Shown here in pieces: positions 7,118 through 8,319 of a DNA stretch of 8,319 nucleotides. The notes beneath the pieces were generated by a model. It was not told the origin of the DNA and did no database searches. It saw only the letters and a list, made by a program, of their open reading frames with translations. A program made the translations under genes and the position numbers. Source of the DNA: an uncultured Parafilimonas sp. Lineage in GTDB: Bacteria; Bacteroidota; Bacteroidia; Chitinophagales; Chitinophagaceae. Every line of letters begins with the position of its first letter. Position 1 is the stretch's first letter. The DNA lies in contig CALAGJ010000130.1 in NCBI GenBank assembly GCA_937892395.1, forward strand, positions 1 to 8,319. Direction: 5' to 3'.

Positions 7118-8130
7118 ATGAAGAATACAAGATCTAAATTAGGATTTTGGTTGCAAAGCAGCATGCAAGATGCTATGGAATCCTATAAATCCGGCAAAAC
7201 TGTCGAAACTGTTATTGCCGATAGAAAAGCCGCATATTCCAGAAGGAACTTTGTGACTGATGCAGCAAAAATTGGCATGTTTGGAATAGCTGCAAATGCA
7301 ATTTCAGGTTGCACAAAAACTGGTCTTGAAGATGGTACATTCAAGACTACCACTGGTAATTCTAAGCAGACTGTACAAGATAAAAAGATTGCAATTATTG
7401 GTGCCGGCATGGCAGGTTTACATGCAGCAATCATTTTGCAGGATAAGGGCATAAAAGCAGATGTATATGAAGCATCTGAAAGAGTAGGTGGCAGAATGTT
7501 ATCAGCCACAAATGCAGTAGGACGGGGATTAACAACCGAGTTAGGAGCAGAGTTTATCAATACGGATCATACTGAAATGATTCAATTGGCAAAAAGGTAT
7601 AATCTTGACCTCATTGATTCATTTGAAAACGATGCCAGCTATGATGAAACTTATTATTTTAATGGCAAGTATTTTAGTTATGAAGAGGCAGTAAAAGAGT
7701 TCTTAAAATTATTACCTCAAATCTATATAGATAAAAAAGCAATATCATCGAATGTAACGGCTTTTCGGTTTACGGATACAGATCGTATGTTTGACAATAT
7801 GCCCCTACCCGAATACATGGACAGAATTGGGGCCAAGGGCTGGTTTAGAGAATTGCTGCTGAGTTTATGTTTTTCGGAATATGGTTTGGAGCCCAATCAA
7901 CAAAGTGCGCTCAATTTTTTATTTTCGGCAGATGCCTATAAAGAAGATGGCAAGTTGAAAATTTATTATAGCAATGAACGATTTAAAATCCGAGGCGGTA
8001 ATCAGCAACTTCCGCAATTGATGGCCGCAGATTTAGATAAACCTGTACAATATGGCTATGAACTAAAAAAAGTAAAATCCGTCAATAATAAATACAAAGT
8101 TTTCTTTACAAAAAAAGATGGCAATACATG
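7118..8130 (+). CDS. flavin amine oxidase (monoamine oxidase-like), Tat-exported lipoprotein, 3' end lost at a chimeric junction
   Basis: An FAD-dependent oxidoreductase of the amine oxidase family. After an N-terminal region, KIAIIGAGMAGL gives the Rossmann motif G95-x-G97-x-x-G100, followed by VYEASERVGGRM (116-127) with Glu118 and the GGRM flavin loop typical of the family, then LGAEFIN. A Tat motif SRRNFV (Arg42-Arg43) leads to a hydrophobic run and the lipobox ISG-C (Cys65), so the mature protein is probably a lipoprotein. The twin arginines lie unusually far from the ATG at 7118; alternative starts are Met16 (7163) and Met20 (7175). The substrate-binding region follows to about residue 335. 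The frame stays open to base 8319, but from somewhere between about 8120 and 8180 the sequence is foreign and then adapter, so the end given is approximate. The C-terminal FAD-binding part is missing. It lies 14 bases after the subunit-3 gene, and its substrate is unknown. Confidence 0.82.
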
Positions 8131-8269
8131 GGATAGTGTAAAAGAAGGACTGCGGTTTGTATTTCACAACAAAATCATGCTGGGGGCCATTTCGCTCGAC
8201 CTGTTTGCCGTGTTGTTCGGCGGCGCCACTGCGCTGTTGCCGGCCTTCACGCGCGTCGCCTTGTACTCG
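8131..8269 (+). other. foreign GC-rich segment encoding an MFS-transporter-like peptide (chimeric contig end)
   Basis: From about 8131-8150 onward the frame reads EGLRFVFHNKIMLGAISL, then DLFAVLFGGATALLP, which resembles the middle of MFS drug/siderophore exporters (an 'LGAISLDLFAVLxGGATALLP' type segment) and not an amine oxidase. Composition changes abruptly: 59 of 89 bases in 8181-8269 are G or C, against 24 of 90 in 8061-8150. The exact junction cannot be placed by eye; the GC-rich part is certain from about 8180. It ends directly at a sequencing adapter, so I read it as a read from another molecule joined to this contig by misassembly or library chimerism. Confidence 0.75.
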
Positions 8270-8319
8270 AGATCGGAAGAGCACACGTCTGAACTCCAGT
8301 CACTTAGGCATATCTCGTA
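8270..8319 (+). other. Illumina TruSeq read-through adapter with index (synthetic contamination)
   Basis: The sequence begins with AGATCGGAAGAGC at 8270 and continues through the full TruSeq adapter stem to CAC at 8301-8303. Next comes an 8-base index position TTAGGCAT (8304-8311; TTAGGC is TruSeq index 3) and ATCTCGTA (8312-8319), the beginning of the flow-cell P7 part. In the frame of the amine oxidase it translates as RSEEHTSELQS, a peptide known as an adapter artefact in protein databases. It is not biological. Confidence 0.98.

Noticed and set aside
7183..7560. Reverse-strand ORF of 125 codons
   Set aside because: Antisense to the FAD-binding region of the amine oxidase, which has unmistakable flavin motifs; the ORF is there only because of codon composition.
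8063..8284. Reverse-strand ORF of 73 codons at the contig end
   Set aside because: Its first residues (LFRS) are encoded by adapter sequence and the rest is antisense to the amine oxidase/MFS chimera.
7118..8319. A novel amine oxidase-MFS transporter fusion protein
   Set aside because: The frame is open throughout, but the GC break and the adapter immediately following show that the MFS part comes from a chimeric read.

Overview
The window looks like a piece of a Bacteroidota genome, perhaps Chitinophagaceae or a relative. The DNA is AT-rich and the genes have A-rich, weakly Shine-Dalgarno upstream regions. The first gene carries a gliding-motility/type IX secretion C-terminal domain, a lipoprotein belongs to the Omp28-related family, and the Tat-exported GMC/gluconate-dehydrogenase-subunit-3 pair is common in this phylum. 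All recognised genes lie on the + strand.

Layout. (1) Bases 3-824 hold the 3' end of a large secreted PKD-repeat protein with a type B type IX sorting domain. (2) Bases 976-1914 encode an Omp28-like lipoprotein with a thioredoxin-type CxxC, followed by a convincing hairpin terminator. (3) Bases 1915-2516 look intergenic but contain a degraded 3' fragment of an IS1380-type transposase (2081-2410, one in-frame stop), a perfect hairpin and a possible promoter. (4) From 2517 a tightly spaced + strand gene run follows: a NupG-like MFS permease, a signal-bearing hydroxypyruvate-isomerase-like TIM barrel, a GMC flavoprotein dehydrogenase, a Tat lipoprotein of the gluconate 2-dehydrogenase subunit 3 family, and an FAD amine oxidase whose 3' end is missing.

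How the genes may work together. The GMC protein has no signal peptide, while the subunit-3 protein next to it has a Tat signal and a lipobox. This fits the known arrangement in which the flavoprotein is carried out of the cytoplasm with its small partner. By analogy with bacterial FAD-dependent glucose and glucoside 3-dehydrogenases, the pair probably oxidises a sugar or sugar-like alcohol in the periplasm. The isomerase-like protein may then rearrange the oxidised product, and the permease may bring it into the cell. The substrate cannot be read from the sequence.

The 3' end is not natural sequence. Bases 8270-8319 are an Illumina TruSeq read-through adapter with an index. The roughly 90-140 bases before it have a sharply different composition (59 G/C of 89 bases in 8181-8269, against 24 of 90 in 8061-8150) and encode an MFS-transporter-like peptide unrelated to the amine oxidase. 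The contig end is therefore a chimera, and the open frame running to base 8319 is an artefact. I found no rRNA, tRNA, CRISPR array or phage genes.
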